The notes beneath the pieces were generated by a model. That model was not told the origin of the DNA, searched no databases, and saw only the letters and a program-made list of their open reading frames with translations. Below are positions 52,827 to 64,000 of a DNA stretch of 64,000 nucleotides, piece by piece (position 1 is the first letter of the stretch; each line of letters starts with the position of its first letter). Source of the DNA: Sporothrix humicola (taxonomy: Eukaryota > Ascomycota > Sordariomycetes > Ophiostomatales > Ophiostomataceae); contig WNYE01000005.1 of the NCBI GenBank assembly GCA_021396245.1, forward strand, positions 186,001-250,000, read 5' to 3'. The position numbers and the translations under genes are program-made.

Positions 52827-55190
52827 CGACGACACACTTGCGGCTGATCCATCTTCCCTTCTTCGGAATGCATGCCAACTCGGCGACAAGGCAAGCGATG
52901 GACAATTGGCATTTGCCTTCCAAGCGAATCTTTGCAGCGAATCTTTGCAGCGAATCTTGCAGCGAGACGAAATGTCCCGACATTACGTTCTCGATCCAGA
53001 GAACAGAGGTTGCAAGTAACCATAACGGTGCCTCTTTATGAATAACGATTTTCCCTTTATATTTGGGGGCATATTTTAATTATTTAATCTGATAGCGGAC
53101 TTAAGAAGCGTTCTCTTTTTTTACATGCGTGTCTATCACCCATTGTCTATCTTGCAAAAACCTGATCCAGATGTTCATGCAGTTCTTCTCGTCGTTCGTG
53201 CAGTAAAATGCTCAGTTTCCTCACGTGGTTCCCTGTCTAAGCCGCTAATGCCCGATCTGGCATCCCCTATCAGCGCTATATTGCAACGCTAGAACGAAGA
53301 GTGACTCACAGCTGTTTATTGCGGGACACACCACCCCTATGCGGAGTATTTGGATTATTAACACACTTTGATGCTGCATAAAAAAAGGTGAAGAGATGCA
53401 AAAGGGCCAGAAATCCGCCGACTCGCCCAGCGCCAACGTCATAGCCCTGCTTTTAAGCTTTGGCTTGTGGCCTGTAAAATGGAGCCCCATGCATTCTTGA
53501 ACCGCTCCTTCACTCTTTTTATGAGTTCTTTCCCCCACCACCACCGCCTATCATGGCTGAGGGGCGACGTGGGCCGTGGATGCCTTGCGAGCCTGGATCG
53601 TTCTTGCCCTACCCTGCAAGGTGCATCGCGCGTTGAGAAGGAAACACACCAATTGGGGTAACTACTAACGTACTTTCTATCTAAAGATACATCTGACAGT
53701 GAACATGACAGGCGCGACTGCCCGTACCTGGGCTAGGGGACACGAACTCGCGCACTTCATTGTCCACCCCCTTTTTCTCCTAGAATTTGTTCATGGTTTG
53801 AAGGAAGTCGCGGCCCCTTGGCTATGAGCCTGTGAGCGTACCGCTGTTCCCCCTTCATCGTTCCTTTTCTCGTCGTCTTCCCATGTCTCCACCTTCAACT
53901 ACCCTCCTTTTCAGAACATTGTTCGTATTGGTAGCCGCCTGGCGATTTGGGGGCAGGAGCGCACAGGTAACAGTTCACCTTCCGCCTTTTCTAAGGCACT
54001 AGGTGGGATGGTTGTCGGCCGCCGGCTCGTCTGCCTCCCCGCTCCACCTGAATCGTCTGGGCGGCTTGCACTGGCTCGCTGGCACTGGTCGATTTTTCCC
54101 TTTCTTATTATCGTTAGTGCATTTCTATCGCTTCTTGTCTCTTGTCTCCAGTTAAGTCCGGTCCTTTGACGACGTACGCCCAAAAAGTCGAAGGAACCAA
54201 AAGAGAGACAGAGGAGAAGGGCGAGACGATCGCAGCTGCCACCGCCAGAACAGAAAATTTTCCCTTTCTTCTGTTCCTTCTTGGTTCTTCTTTGCTATTT
54301 CCCATCTCTCCCTCCTTCTCTTTTTATTGCTTTTCTTGTTTCTCTCCTTCCTCGAAAACAATCGCACCTTCCCCCCTCCATCAAATCCTTCGACCCGCCT
54401 TCCTGCCGCGCCGGCCATAATCTGCCCGCGCCCCTTCCTGTTACGACCACCGCTAACCACGCCGACGACCTCCGATTTCTTCTCGACCCCAAAGAGGATT
54501 CTTTGCTTTCTCATTTTCTTCCTTCTTTGCATTCTTGCCCAGTGCATTCTACATTCTTCGCTTCTCGTCCTATTTTCTACGAATTCTTTGTATTCATCGC
54601 ATTTTTCGTCGTGCGCAGTCAATTGCGCATCGATTGCATCAGTCGCATCATAACACACCGCGGGGTTTTGGCTCTGGTGTTTCATTAGCTGCTCAAACCC
54701 TCAACGTGTGGCGAATCCAACTTTCCTCGTCCCAAGGACTTCTTTGTTCCTCGCATCGTGTTTTCCAGCACTCGAACAACGCTTCCCTCGACATTTTATC
54801 ATCTCGATTTCGCGTCCCAATTGACATTCTGGCCGTCCAGGTTCTCCACTGCCTACCAATCGCGCAAATTCTTTACAATATCCCACGACCGCCTTTTCGA
54901 TAAGAAAACTTACGGGAACCACGACCACCTCCCATTGATCATCAAGACACCTTTGGCGTCGCTGGGTGTGCTCTCTGAAATACGAGCGCTCACCTGGTTC
55001 CTATCCTATCAAGGCAGAACTTTCACAGTCTGCACACCCTGTGGCAAGCCCGCTGTTTGGCTTTGCACCAGCCCCAAAAAGTACACGCAGAGCAGGCCTC
55101 GTTGCATGAGAAACGAGAGCCCCTCGCACCGCATCCAGTGGAGGTAGAACCCCTCCTCACATCGACACAAGTCTCACCAACTCGACAATC
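52827..55190. other. Intergenic region with a tandem repeat and a long CT-rich leader
   Basis: 2.36 kb. 54260-54620 is strongly pyrimidine-rich and is probably the promoter or leader of the Zn2Cys6 gene at 55191. Open frames in it (for example 54152-54685 minus) are low-complexity. 53000-54100 shows no supported gene. Confidence 0.5.
52924..52961 (+). repeat. Three tandem copies of a 13-bp unit
   Basis: GCGAATCTTTGCA occurs twice exactly and once with one T missing, about 100 bp after the CUE-SMR stop codon, in the presumed 3' untranslated region. Confidence 0.85.
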
Positions 55191-58111
55191 ATGTCTCCCA
55201 CGCCTACATCAACACCCTCATCGGGTGCTCGCTCGCCCGAGGAGCAATTCAAGGTTGTTCGCAAGAGAAATCGCGTCCCTCTCAGCTGCTACCCATGCCG
55301 AACCAAGAAGTATGTGTCCATCTGTTGAAGATGTTTGCCTTTCCCCCCTTTTTCTTGTTTTGTCGTCTTTGTTTATTGACTGAACCAATGCTGACCAGAT
55401 TCTTAGATTGTAACTATTAACTTTTCCATCTGAACTTTTGACAACCTTTGCGGTACAAAAAAACGTGCCAGGCATACTAACAACCACGTGTAGGAAGTGT
55501 GACAGAGGTCACCCGTGCAGCAATTGCGTGAAGCGCGATGGCGACAACACCTCGACATGTTCATACGCGGCCCCTGTGAACCGCAAGAAGAACCAGGCTG
55601 CATCAGCAAGCCCCGACGACATGCAGAACCGCATCGACAGACTAGAGAACTTGGTCTTGTCTTTGATGCACACCGGAAACGACGTTGATGCAGCGACTGC
55701 CGCATCAGCAGCTGGCATGGTGCCAGGAGTGAGCGCAGCCAACACAGTATCACGAACAGACAGCATATCATCAGCAGCAAAAGATACGGGGAGCAGTCAG
55801 CCGCAGGATGACGTTGATGATGAGAGCGACGTGGATGACGGACTGGCAACCTCGCTTGGTGTGCTGAAAGTTGACACAGATCGCGGCAAGTCCATGTACA
55901 TCGGCCAGGAGCACTGGCACACAATCCTCTCCGATATTGCTGAGGTCAAGAACTACTTTGTCATGCACCGCAAAGATCTCGAGAAGAGCTACGAGCGGGT
56001 GTTGCAGAGCAAGCCTGCCACGGCAAGGGAGGCGCCAACATTTCTGCTTGGCGCAGAAGCGACCACTGAGGGTGACCTTCGTGCCGAACTGCCGCCCAAG
56101 TCGACCGTCCTGACCTTGTGTGGCCGTTACTTCAACTCGATGGATAACGCCGTGAACATTATCCACGCCCCGACCTTCAACGCCCAGCTGCGGAGTCACT
56201 GGCAAAATCCCTCAAAAACACCCATTATGTGGCTCGGCCTGCTCTACTCAGTCATGTGCTTGGCCATGCTAAGCTACCACAAGGTTGGCGATGAGCCGCC
56301 AGAGTGGAAGGGTCACGCCATGGAGCTGGCCTCTCTGTTCCGTGTTCGCACAGTGCAGTGCCTGACGACGGCTGACTACACTAAGCCCGTCGAGTACACG
56401 GTCGAGACCATGATCCTGTACGTGTTTGGCGAGTACTCGTCTCGCTGGGACGCCGACCTGGGCCTGTGGCTCATTGGCTCTCTGATTACGAGAGTGGCTT
56501 TCCGCATGGGATACCACCGGGATGCCAAATGGTTCCCGTCCATCACACCCTTCCAAGCTGAAATGCGCAGAAGGACATGGGCTCTGGTGCGGATGTGCGA
56601 CGTCATGTTCTCCCACCAGGTGTCGCTGCCCAACATGATCTACGACCATGACTGTGACACACAGTTGCCGTTGAACATCTTTGACGAGGAGTTTGGCCCC
56701 AACACCAAGGTGCTCCCGCCCTCCCGGCCCAACTCAGAGCCCACGCCCATTTCCTACATGATCGCCAAGGTCAAGTTATGTCTGGAGCTGGGCAACATTT
56801 TGCAGGCCACAACCCGCGTTGGCAAGCCCGTTCCGTACGAAGAAATTCTCCGGTTCGACAAACGCCTGCGCGAGGTCAAGGAGGAGATCCCCTCTCACTT
56901 GAAGCTGCAGCCTCTTGAGGGATCACAGGATCCCCTTACTCTGATCATTGCCCGGTTCAACATTGATAGTCTGTATCAGAAGATTATGTGCCTGCTGCAC
57001 CGCAAGTACCTATCTCGGGCCAGACAGAATCCTCGTTACGCTCACTCGAGACGGAGCGCTATCGAGGCCTCGATGGAGACGCTGCACCATCTGCAGACAC
57101 TCAACAAGGAGTCTCAGGCCAACGGACGGCTGCGTTCCATCAAGTGGTATGTTGCATCCATTGCGACCAAGGATTTCCTTCTGCCCGCTATGCTTGTCGC
57201 GCTCGAGGTGCGTTTCGACAATTTGGCCGCCAAGGAGGGCAGAGAAGAGGACAGATTCTGGACGCGCGAGCAACGTACCGACATGGTCAACATTCTTCAC
57301 TCGACCAAAGAAATTTGGCGACCTCTGGCCGAAGGGTCGATGGAGGCCTACAAGGCCTACAACATCATCCGCATCGTCTTGGAGAAGATTGGCACGACGC
57401 CTACGGAGGGCATGCGCCCTACCGAGGCATATGTCCAGAATGGCATCTGCAGCGTTGACCCCCCTCCAGGAGCCAAGTCGACCCCATCAAACAACTCCGT
57501 GTCCATCGACACACCCCTAACCGACTCGCTCATGGAGCCCGAGGTGATGGCACCACTCAACATGATGACTGGCACGATCCCCAATCTGGCGAGCGCATCG
57601 ACAACTTCGCCGCCTATGAACACGACTTCCGCCAACACGGCTGCCACCACGACCGCCGCCCCTACCTCCATGTTTGGTACTGTGCAGACGCCTGGTGGCA
57701 CGACGTACAGCACCATTGACCCGACCTTATCGGCAGCCATGGATGGCGGCCTGACGGCGACCAACCTCAACAACGACATGATGGGCTCCTTGGCTGGTTT
57801 CGACATGTTCAGCCAGCCTCTGGGCGGTGCTGTGCCGAACATTATGGATGACACCATGGACTTTACCACCAACTTTGACTGGGTAAGTGGCAGGATGTTG
57901 CACGTCTATTAATATTGATTCGGTTCAGCCCACTAACATTAGACAGGATACCCTTCAGTCATATGCACAGAGTGGACCGTTTGCGGCCGGTGACCAGACC
58001 TTCCAGTTCTTCAGCGCGGACCAACCGCTGCAGACGAACTCATCGGCTGATGGCACCGGAAATACCTTCAACTACGGCACCGATATGCCGGGCTCTGGCC
58101 CGTCGACGTAG
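55191..58111 (+). CDS. Zn2Cys6 transcription factor with fungal-specific TF domain (odd zinc cluster)
   Basis: Predicted 890-aa nuclear regulator from exons 55191-55309, 55494-57882 and 57947-58111. Intron 1 (184 bp) splits the zinc cluster, and intron 2 is 64 bp; all junctions are in frame. Cysteines are at 33, 36, 42, 48, 51 and 62: SCYPCRTKK then KCDRGHPCSNCVKR. The second spacing is CX5C, one residue shorter than the CX6C norm (relatives read CRxRKLKC). The fungal_trans domain includes YFNSMDNAVNIIHAPTFNAQ, MRRRTWALVRMCDVMFSHQ and LPNMIYDHDCDTQLP. The C-terminus is rich in Thr, Asn, Gly and Met with FDWD-like acidic-aromatic segments, a likely activation region. No cluster partner is evident nearby. 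Confidence 0.9.
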
Positions 58112-61100
58112 ACGTGAACGTCGTCCGTTTCTTGCTTTGTTCATGAACGTGACACAGAATTTACCGGCATCTGACTTGTTTTTGATCTTGGATCTTTTTG
58201 ATTTTTTGAAATTTATAAACTGGAGTGGTCAGGATGATTTTGCGAGAGATATACAAAAAAGACACTTGGACAGGCTGGCATGCCAAGTGGCACAGGTTTG
58301 GCTTTGGGCTTTTTGAATTTGGATGAGGAACGAAGTTCAATTTTTGAGGATTTTGCCATTTTTGCCATCTTTTTTTTCTTGGACACCCAGTGTAATTATT
58401 AGGAAACTCTCTTGGATATTATTTTACGTGTCAATGGATTACTTGTTACGAGGGTTCACGGTGGACAACAATAGTTGTTCATCACGATGAAATAGCCATA
58501 CCCTTCTCAACTCACCTCCTCTCCCAGCCGACCCCGGCTCCGTGTGATACTGTCCTATCGTTATAACCTTTTCGCGACATTCCCTTCTACCTTATCCGTC
58601 AAACCACAACAAATAGTTTTCCCGGCAAAACACACTTCCATCCTCCACATTAGCTGCACCTTATGCCAAGAACGACAGCTCTCAACCAATTCTGTACCAC
58701 AACTCAACGCGGAAACAGGTACGTTCGTTTTTCTCTAATTCTCTTGTTTTCTGCCTCGCCTTCTCCCGGAAGAAGAGCCCACAATTCCGCGGCTCGGCAG
58801 CTAACATGTCCATCTGGCTTATGCTCCCTCGCCTCGCACTCCGCGGTCGACCACCTTCGCCTGCCCATGTCAATTTGGGACATTGGGGACCCTCGTCCAA
58901 TATCAATATCCATCGGAACATTCACCGTCGGATCCGCCTTTTTCTATATCGGATTATCATGCTCTCAACAAGGGCAGGGCAGGGAAAGAGAGGTAGAGTC
59001 AGGTACGGGAAAGCACGTCACAAAAAGAAGCCTTGGCCAGTGCAGACTCGTCGACAATCTTTCGGCAAAATATTCGAGCTCGACTATTGAGCCCAATATT
59101 TGAGGTTCCTTCGCTGAAGCAATTTCCCGGGCAATTGAGTAGCAATTGACAGATCTCCACGACGCATAACATTGCTTCATATTCAACCCGTTATTTTTTA
59201 TTCTCCCTTGCAAGTTACCCCAGCCTTCAGCCAAAGATGAGCTGGACAACAAAGGACAAACATCTATTAACCCACAACTGTTATCATACCAGAGCAGTGC
59301 TATGTCAATTATTCCACCTTTCATCCATCGCAATCAGCAATCTTCGCTAGAAATCTCCTCGAGAATGCCAAGGTCCAATGGCCTTTCACGTGGTCGGCAA
59401 GCATGAACCCGAGAAAAGAAGAATATCTTGGGCAATAAACGAACGAAAGGTACGGTAGACACACTTCTATTCCATGCTATTACTACCACTGCTCTTGTTA
59501 ATCCTTTCTTTAATAGATGAGCACAGTCACATCTTAAAATCGAAGACTAGCTAACATTTCGCCTCAAAGGCAGATGGGTTTCTCCAGTCAGTACCTGATC
59601 TGCCATCTCGTTGAGAGAGGCTCCCCCACACCACCGCAATCCCAACCGAAGGAGGAAGCGAAGAATTACGGCAGTACATCGATATGGTGAGGTACAAGAA
59701 GAAAATATATCAGCCAGCCGAGAAAAGAGCCCGTGTCGGCAGAATACACATCCCGAGATATGTCGCCTGTTTGTTTAGTTTTGCTAGCATCAGGCAGAAC
59801 ATAGCAAATGTCTCGTTCACCCTCTTTCATCCTCTTCCACCGTCCTTCTATATCGGCAAGTTCCATTACTCCAGCCAACACTACGAGATGTAGAGAGTAG
59901 CCTATCGTGGCCGGCCTCCTCACTCGAAATCAGCCTCTTCCCACCATGATCGAGATCGAGCCAAGGGAAAACCGCGCGTCTGGTAGCGGCATGTTATCTC
60001 GCCAATACCTTTCACCGCGTCGTGGCTGCACGCTGCACACCTTTAACCTCGTCTTTGCAACCTTACTTTTCCCCATTCTGCCGGATCTGGCTGCCCAGAT
60101 GCAGGTCGCACATCGTGGCCTCTCTGCGGCTTCCATGGCACCTCTCTCTCGTTTCCCAATTCGGCATTCACTCATTCTCACCGGGGACCGTTCACCTTGT
60201 TCAGACGTCTTCATTCCTGTCAAGTTTGTTACATTTTTTCCACGATTTACGATCTTTCGAATATTTTCGTGGTGGCCATTTTTCAAAGACGCTTCTAAGG
60301 TGGCCAGTTCACGGAATGCACGGCACCATCGGGCTTTTAGCCATCTGGCCTTGTGCCTTTTCCTGCTCATATTATGTGGCTTCTATGTCCCTCACATTGT
60401 TGATTTTCCCTGTCACGCATTATTCTACACAGGCTCAGCCGTGTACTCACAGTGGCAATCTATCGCTTATTGCTTCCTTGCACTCTTTTGTCCTTTCTGC
60501 CCTTTCTTGTCCCTCGTCGTCCCCGCCTCGCTCGTTTCCCGTCTTGGGACCAATATGACAAGAGTGTTGGCTCGGGGTTCGTGGCTCCTCGATACCACCT
60601 ACGTCCATTTACGTACCTCGTACCTTGCATCCTTACTTTCTCTTTCTCTTCCTATGCCGCAACCCACCCATTGAGTGCCCAGCTCCCATTCACTTTCTTT
60701 TTTTTTCTTTTCTTCCTTTCTCTTTCTCCATTTCCCCATGTTTCCATGTTCCCTTATCCATTCTATAATTGACAATGCAGCCGAGGGCAGAAAGTGAAGG
60801 AGGGGGGTGATATCGACAGGGGCAGGCAAGAAGGTATTCAAGCAGATATACACAAGCAACAGACCAACAGGTGAACGTATGGACAGATGAAGACCAAGAC
60901 AAGCTCATCTACAATACTTTCGGCCGGCGACGGATAGGCTGCAGGAGCTTATTTCTGCTTTATTTGTTCCTCTTGTCAATCTGGTTGACATCATGCCGAC
61001 AGTTCCCCTCCCTTTCTCCTTCGCTGCCCATTGATCTTTGATTATTTTATTTTGTCCCCTGCCCCTTTTCTTTTCCCCTTTCCCTTCCCTCCTCCTTCCC

Positions 61101-61333
61101 CGACTTTCCTTCTCTCCTTCTTTTGATTTTCTTCTTTCCTTTTTTCTTTCTTCCGCTTGCTGTCTTTTTTTAGTCCCTCGCTTCGGTTTAAATTTCCCCG
61201 TCGCAGCCAGTCTTTTCTGCAGCCCTCAACTCTCTGTCGTCCAACATCTTCATCTTTTCTGGCGACATTCACTTGGAGACCAGGGACTCCCAAACCTACG
61301 CCACCTGTTCGGATCACTGTCAACACCACCACA
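58112..61333. other. 3.2-kb intergenic region before the chitin-binding gene
   Basis: The largest gap in the window. Frames such as 59907-60674 start with GTG and have the composition of untranslated CT-rich DNA. 60680-60740 and 61050-61160 are pyrimidine tracts. I see no tRNA, rRNA or transposon; a non-coding RNA or long leader cannot be excluded. Confidence 0.5.
61050..61160 (+). promoter_or_regulatory. Polypyrimidine tract upstream of the chitin-binding gene
   Basis: Nearly pure C and T on the coding strand, 175-285 bp before ATG 61334. Typical of strong fungal promoters near the transcription start. Confidence 0.45.
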
Positions 61334-62350
61334 ATGCGGTGGACATCTTTCACTCTGGGTGCCGCCCTGACCCTCTCGGGCACAGCCTACGGCAGCTATG
61401 GATCCAACATGGCGCTCGGCGGGGCCGTTGGCAGCATGTTCCAGCGGCGTGATGTTGGCCAGAGCCAACCCGGCGTGTCGGTACTCGAAAACAGACAGGC
61501 TGCGGCTGGTCGCTGTGGTGCCGACGGCGGCAACGCCAAGTGCCCGGCCGGCCAGTGCTGCTCGCAGTGGGGCTACTGCGGCGTGGGCGCCGAGTTCTGT
61601 AACCCGATTGCGCTGTGCCAGTCGGACTACGGCTCGTGCCTGGGCCAGTCGCAGTCGGCCACGCCTGCGCCTCCCCCGACGACGAGCGCCGCGCCGCCTC
61701 CTCCACCCGTGACGACCACGACGCCGGCCCCGCCGCCGCCAGTGACAACGACTTCGCGCCCGGCTCCGCCACCGACGACAACCAGTGCCGCTCCCCCGCC
61801 GCCTCCCACGAGCGCGGCCCCGCCTCCGTCGGGCCCGACGTCGCCTGTGCCGCCCGGCACTCTGGTTCCCAGCGTCAACGGCATGTGCGGCAACAGCACA
61901 ACCTGCACGGGCTCCGGCCGCGGCTCCTGCTGCAGCCAGTTCTTCTACTGCGGCGACGGCGTCGACTTCTGCGGCACGGGCTGCCAGTCCAAGTTCGGCT
62001 TCTGCTTCGGCTCGCCCGCCCAGGCGCCTGCACCTGCTCCGGCTCCTCCCGCGAGCTCGGGTACGACCAGCCGTCCCGCTGCTCCGCCGTCGTCTTCGGC
62101 CCCAGCCCCTCCTTCCTCGTCACCGGCTGCCCCGCCCAAGCCCTCGACAACTTCGGCTGCTTCCCCGCCTGCCGTGTCTCTCCCGCCCGGCGTGAGCGTC
62201 ACGACCGACGGCTCGTGCGGCAACGGCAAGACCTGCCTGGGCTCGACCTTTGGGCAGTGCTGCTCGCAGTTTGGCTTCTGCGGCACGGGCGACCAGTTCT
62301 GTCCTTCGCTGGTTGCGTGCCAGCCCGAATGGGGCAAATGTGATTCGTAG
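61334..62350 (+). CDS. Secreted protein with three CBM18 (hevein-like) chitin-binding modules
   Basis: Single-exon, 338-aa secreted protein. ATG 61334 (ACAATGC) starts a signal peptide (about 1-20, SFTLGAALTLSGTAYG). Three Cys-rich modules follow, at about 61-102 (CPAGQCCSQWGYCGVG), 185-225 (SCCSQFFYCGDGVDFC) and 295-336 (QCCSQFGFCGTGDQFC). Each has the CCSxxGYCG-type chitin-binding core; module 2 has Phe-Tyr in place of Gly-Tyr/Phe. The modules are joined by long Pro/Ser/Thr linkers (103-180 and 230-285), likely O-glycosylated. No catalytic domain is present. Such proteins bind cell-wall chitin and may protect hyphae from plant chitinases or mask chitin from host receptors. Upstream in-frame codons to 61157 lack an ATG and belong to the leader. 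Confidence 0.9.
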   Translation: MRWTSFTLGAALTLSGTAYGSYGSNMALGGAVGSMFQRRDVGQSQPGVSVLENRQAAAGRCGADGGNAKCPAGQCCSQWGYCGVGAEFCNPIALCQSDYGSCLGQSQSATPAPPPTTSAAPPPPPVTTTTPAPPPPVTTTSRPAPPPTTTSAAPPPPPTSAAPPPSGPTSPVPPGTLVPSVNGMCGNSTTCTGSGRGSCCSQFFYCGDGVDFCGTGCQSKFGFCFGSPAQAPAPAPAPPASSGTTSRPAAPPSSSAPAPPSSSPAAPPKPSTTSAASPPAVSLPPGVSVTTDGSCGNGKTCLGSTFGQCCSQFGFCGTGDQFCPSLVACQPEWGKCDS

Positions 62351-62847
62351 GCAAATGTGTGGACGCGATATATTTCATCGTTGGTCTTTCTTGATAGAGT
62401 TGAGTGGCAACAGGTTGTGGTTACATGTTGAAATGAAGAGCAAAGGGAGGGACTATGTTGTACAGAGTCAAGGGTAGAGAAAAGAATCTCGGCTTTAATT
62501 AATGCAATTGTTTGAATTTACCTTTATTTTATTTTACTTTGGGATTTATATATCACTCCCGGAATATTGTGTTTGTCAAATTTATATTTTTGAATTTTTA
62601 TTTCATTGAAAATTGTCTTGTGATGTAGGAAAATATTTTGAAAAAAAAAAAAAAAAAAAACGATAGAAAATAAATAAAGATAAATCTCTAGAATGCACCG
62701 CAAGGCACAAAAAGAAGTGAAGATGCTAATATGCAGATGAAATTGGACAAAAAAGATGATGGTAAAAATGGTGAAAAAGAAGTGAAAAAATATGGTACAA
62801 CTATCGACCGACGAGACAAGCTCGTCATCGACTAAACTCGCTCACGC
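62351..62847. other. Tail-to-tail AT-rich intergenic region
   Basis: 497 bp of AT-rich 3' sequence shared by two converging secreted-protein genes, with an A20 run at 62641-62660. No gene is seen. Confidence 0.55.
62641..62660 (+). repeat. Homopolymer A20
   Basis: Twenty A residues in the AT-rich gap between converging genes. Confidence 0.9.
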
Positions 62848-63492
62848 CTATGCGAGGCCAAACGCCTTCTGGGCCGTGTGCCAGTAGTCCAGCCGCGCCG
62901 AGGTCATGGGCGCGCCAACGCACTTCATGTACGTCTTGAAGCCATCGTCGGTGTTCGTGCGCAGAGCCGCGCGGTCGCTGTCGGTGCACTGCGTGGCCAG
63001 GAACCAGGCGCCCGAGCCAAAGTTGTAGTCGTCGGTCATGACCAGCGACAGGATGGCGTCGGCGTCGCCGTTGGCGGCGGCCACGGCCGACTTGAGGGCG
63101 TCGATGGACTCGGCGTACTGCTTGTTAAAGTCGGGCGACTGCATATTGGATGTGCCCTTGCCGGGGGTGGGGGTAGGGAACTCGGAGTGGCGGTAGCGCA
63201 GCTCGCCCGACTCGACAGCGACGAGGGCGAGGACGCCAGCAATTTCGGCAGCGTTGGTCAGGCCGTACTTGACCATGGCGTTGATGAACGGCGTGGCGGC
63301 CTGGACGTTGGTGGCGCACTGGTCCGGGAAGTCGGCGCCGGAGCAGCTCAGCGACTTGGGCATGATCTGGCCGATAATGTCTGCGGCGGAGCTTTCGCGG
63401 CGGAAGAGGTGGTGGACGCCGGTACCGGGCGTGGGCAGGGCCGAGACGAGGGTGCTGCAGAGAGCCGAGAGGAGGAGGATGCTGGAAACCAT
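62848..63492 (-). CDS. Secreted fungal protein with a lysozyme-like ESGxL segment, function unknown
   Basis: Single-exon, 214-aa protein. ATG 63492 gives a signal peptide (MVSSILLLSALCSTLVSA) and a dibasic RR at 31-32 that could be a Kex2 processing site. The conserved core has CSGADFPDQCATN, AAEIAGVLALVAVESGELRYR (Glu near 94) and NMQSPDFNKQYA, then FGSGAWFLATQC. The pattern resembles a conserved family of secreted ascomycete proteins, and the A-x-ESG helix recalls lysozyme/lytic transglycosylase folds, but I cannot confirm catalysis. Four Cys could form two disulfides. The frame continues upstream to 63825 without a better start. It is tail-to-tail with the CBM18 protein, and both would act at or outside the cell wall. 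Confidence 0.8.
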   Translation of the reverse strand: MVSSILLLSALCSTLVSALPTPGTGVHHLFRRESSAADIIGQIMPKSLSCSGADFPDQCATNVQAATPFINAMVKYGLTNAAEIAGVLALVAVESGELRYRHSEFPTPTPGKGTSNMQSPDFNKQYAESIDALKSAVAAANGDADAILSLVMTDDYNFGSGAWFLATQCTDSDRAALRTNTDDGFKTYMKCVGAPMTSARLDYWHTAQKAFGLA

Positions 63493-64000
63493 TTTGACGT
63501 TGGTGATGTGATGTGATGCAATGTGATGTTGTTTGGTATACGTTGTGATGTAATATGAAATTTGGCGAGTGAGGCGCAGACGATGAGCGTTATGTAGCAA
63601 AAAAAATGTTGGAGATTGAAATTGGAGGGGTATCAAATTGTTTTGGAGGTCGAAAAGACTCGAAAGGCTTCGTGGTATAAAAAGGAGAACAAAAGCGTCT
63701 GTGAACAAAGCAGGTGTTCTTTGTGACGAGACTTTGTTCTTTTGTTTGTTTGTTTGTTCACTTTGTGTGATGCAATGCAGACAACAAGGTGAGAGCGACA
63801 AACGAAAATGGTGAGATGGAAGCAAGAATGAAGTAAAGAGTGAATGAGACGGCCAGCGATGTCAATGTGTGAAAATTGAAGATGCGAATATGTGCAATGA
63901 AGCAAAGAGTGTAAAGATGCAACTATGAGCAAAAAGAGCAAAAGAGCTGCAAGAGGTTGTTGTATCAAACAATAGAGCAAAGAAAGAAAGACGGCACGAG
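63493..64000 (-). other. Leader/promoter of the last gene, to the window edge
   Basis: 508 bp upstream of ATG 63492 (minus strand). On the minus strand it is CT- and CA-rich near the start codon. No further gene is supported before the window ends. Confidence 0.45.

Noticed and set aside
59907..60674. 255-codon frame in the large intergenic region
   Set aside because: Starts with GTG and translates CT-rich DNA into Leu/Phe/Pro/Ser-rich sequence; no conserved motif or splice support.
62878..63516. 212-codon plus-strand frame opposite the last secreted protein
   Set aside because: Gly/Val/Arg-rich shadow translation without an ATG; the minus strand has signal peptide and conserved core.

Overview
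The window is nuclear DNA of a filamentous ascomycete (Pezizomycotina, probably a Sordariomycete, though the sequence does not fix the species). Evidence: GC-rich coding sequence, many short GT-AG introns (about 50-110 bp) with CTAAC-like branch sites, Zn2Cys6 factors with the fungal transcription-factor domain, a HET-domain gene, a NACHT-WD40 gene, CBM18 chitin-binding modules, and no operons. I predict 22 protein genes, one of them cut by the left edge. Exons were joined by hand and every joined model stays in frame. I saw no rRNA, tRNA, CRISPR or intact transposon.

Region 1 (1-14301) looks like a catabolic gene cluster. It has a Dal5-type MFS permease, an HpcH/HpaI aldolase, a carboxymuconolactone-decarboxylase-like protein, a cyclase-family hydrolase, a sugar/quinate-type MFS transporter, an alpha/beta hydrolase and a Zn2Cys6 regulator. 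Three of its intergenic regions share the palindrome CGG-N7-CCG (four copies with related spacers), so the local Zn2Cys6 protein may control the cluster. The substrate is unknown; a plant-derived aromatic or sugar acid is a reasonable guess.

Region 2 (14546-33649) mixes self/non-self recognition genes with metabolic ones. A 1003-aa protein with a DUF7580-like region and a C-terminal subtilisin (S8) protease is divergently paired with a 1495-aa NLR-like protein (degenerate zinc fingers, NACHT ATPase, WD40). After a second Dal5-type permease, a transaldolase and a C2H2/AT-hook transcription factor comes a HET-domain protein with a hydrophobic C-terminus. The protease/NLR pair is the best candidate for an undescribed two-gene defence or incompatibility system.

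Region 3 (35052-47701) is rich in hydrolases: a tannase/feruloyl esterase with an unusual cytosolic N-terminal tail and signal anchor, a small secreted protein, a MARVEL-domain protein, a dienelactone hydrolase, an alpha-L-rhamnosidase-like secreted enzyme and an amidase. This suits growth on plant phenolics and glycosides.

Region 4 (49456-64000) holds housekeeping and secreted genes: a phosphopantetheine adenylyltransferase (CoA synthesis) head-to-head with a CUE-SMR protein, a second Zn2Cys6 regulator with an odd zinc cluster, then a secreted three-module chitin-binding protein tail-to-tail with a secreted lysozyme-like protein of unknown function. Long pyrimidine-rich leaders precede several of these genes.
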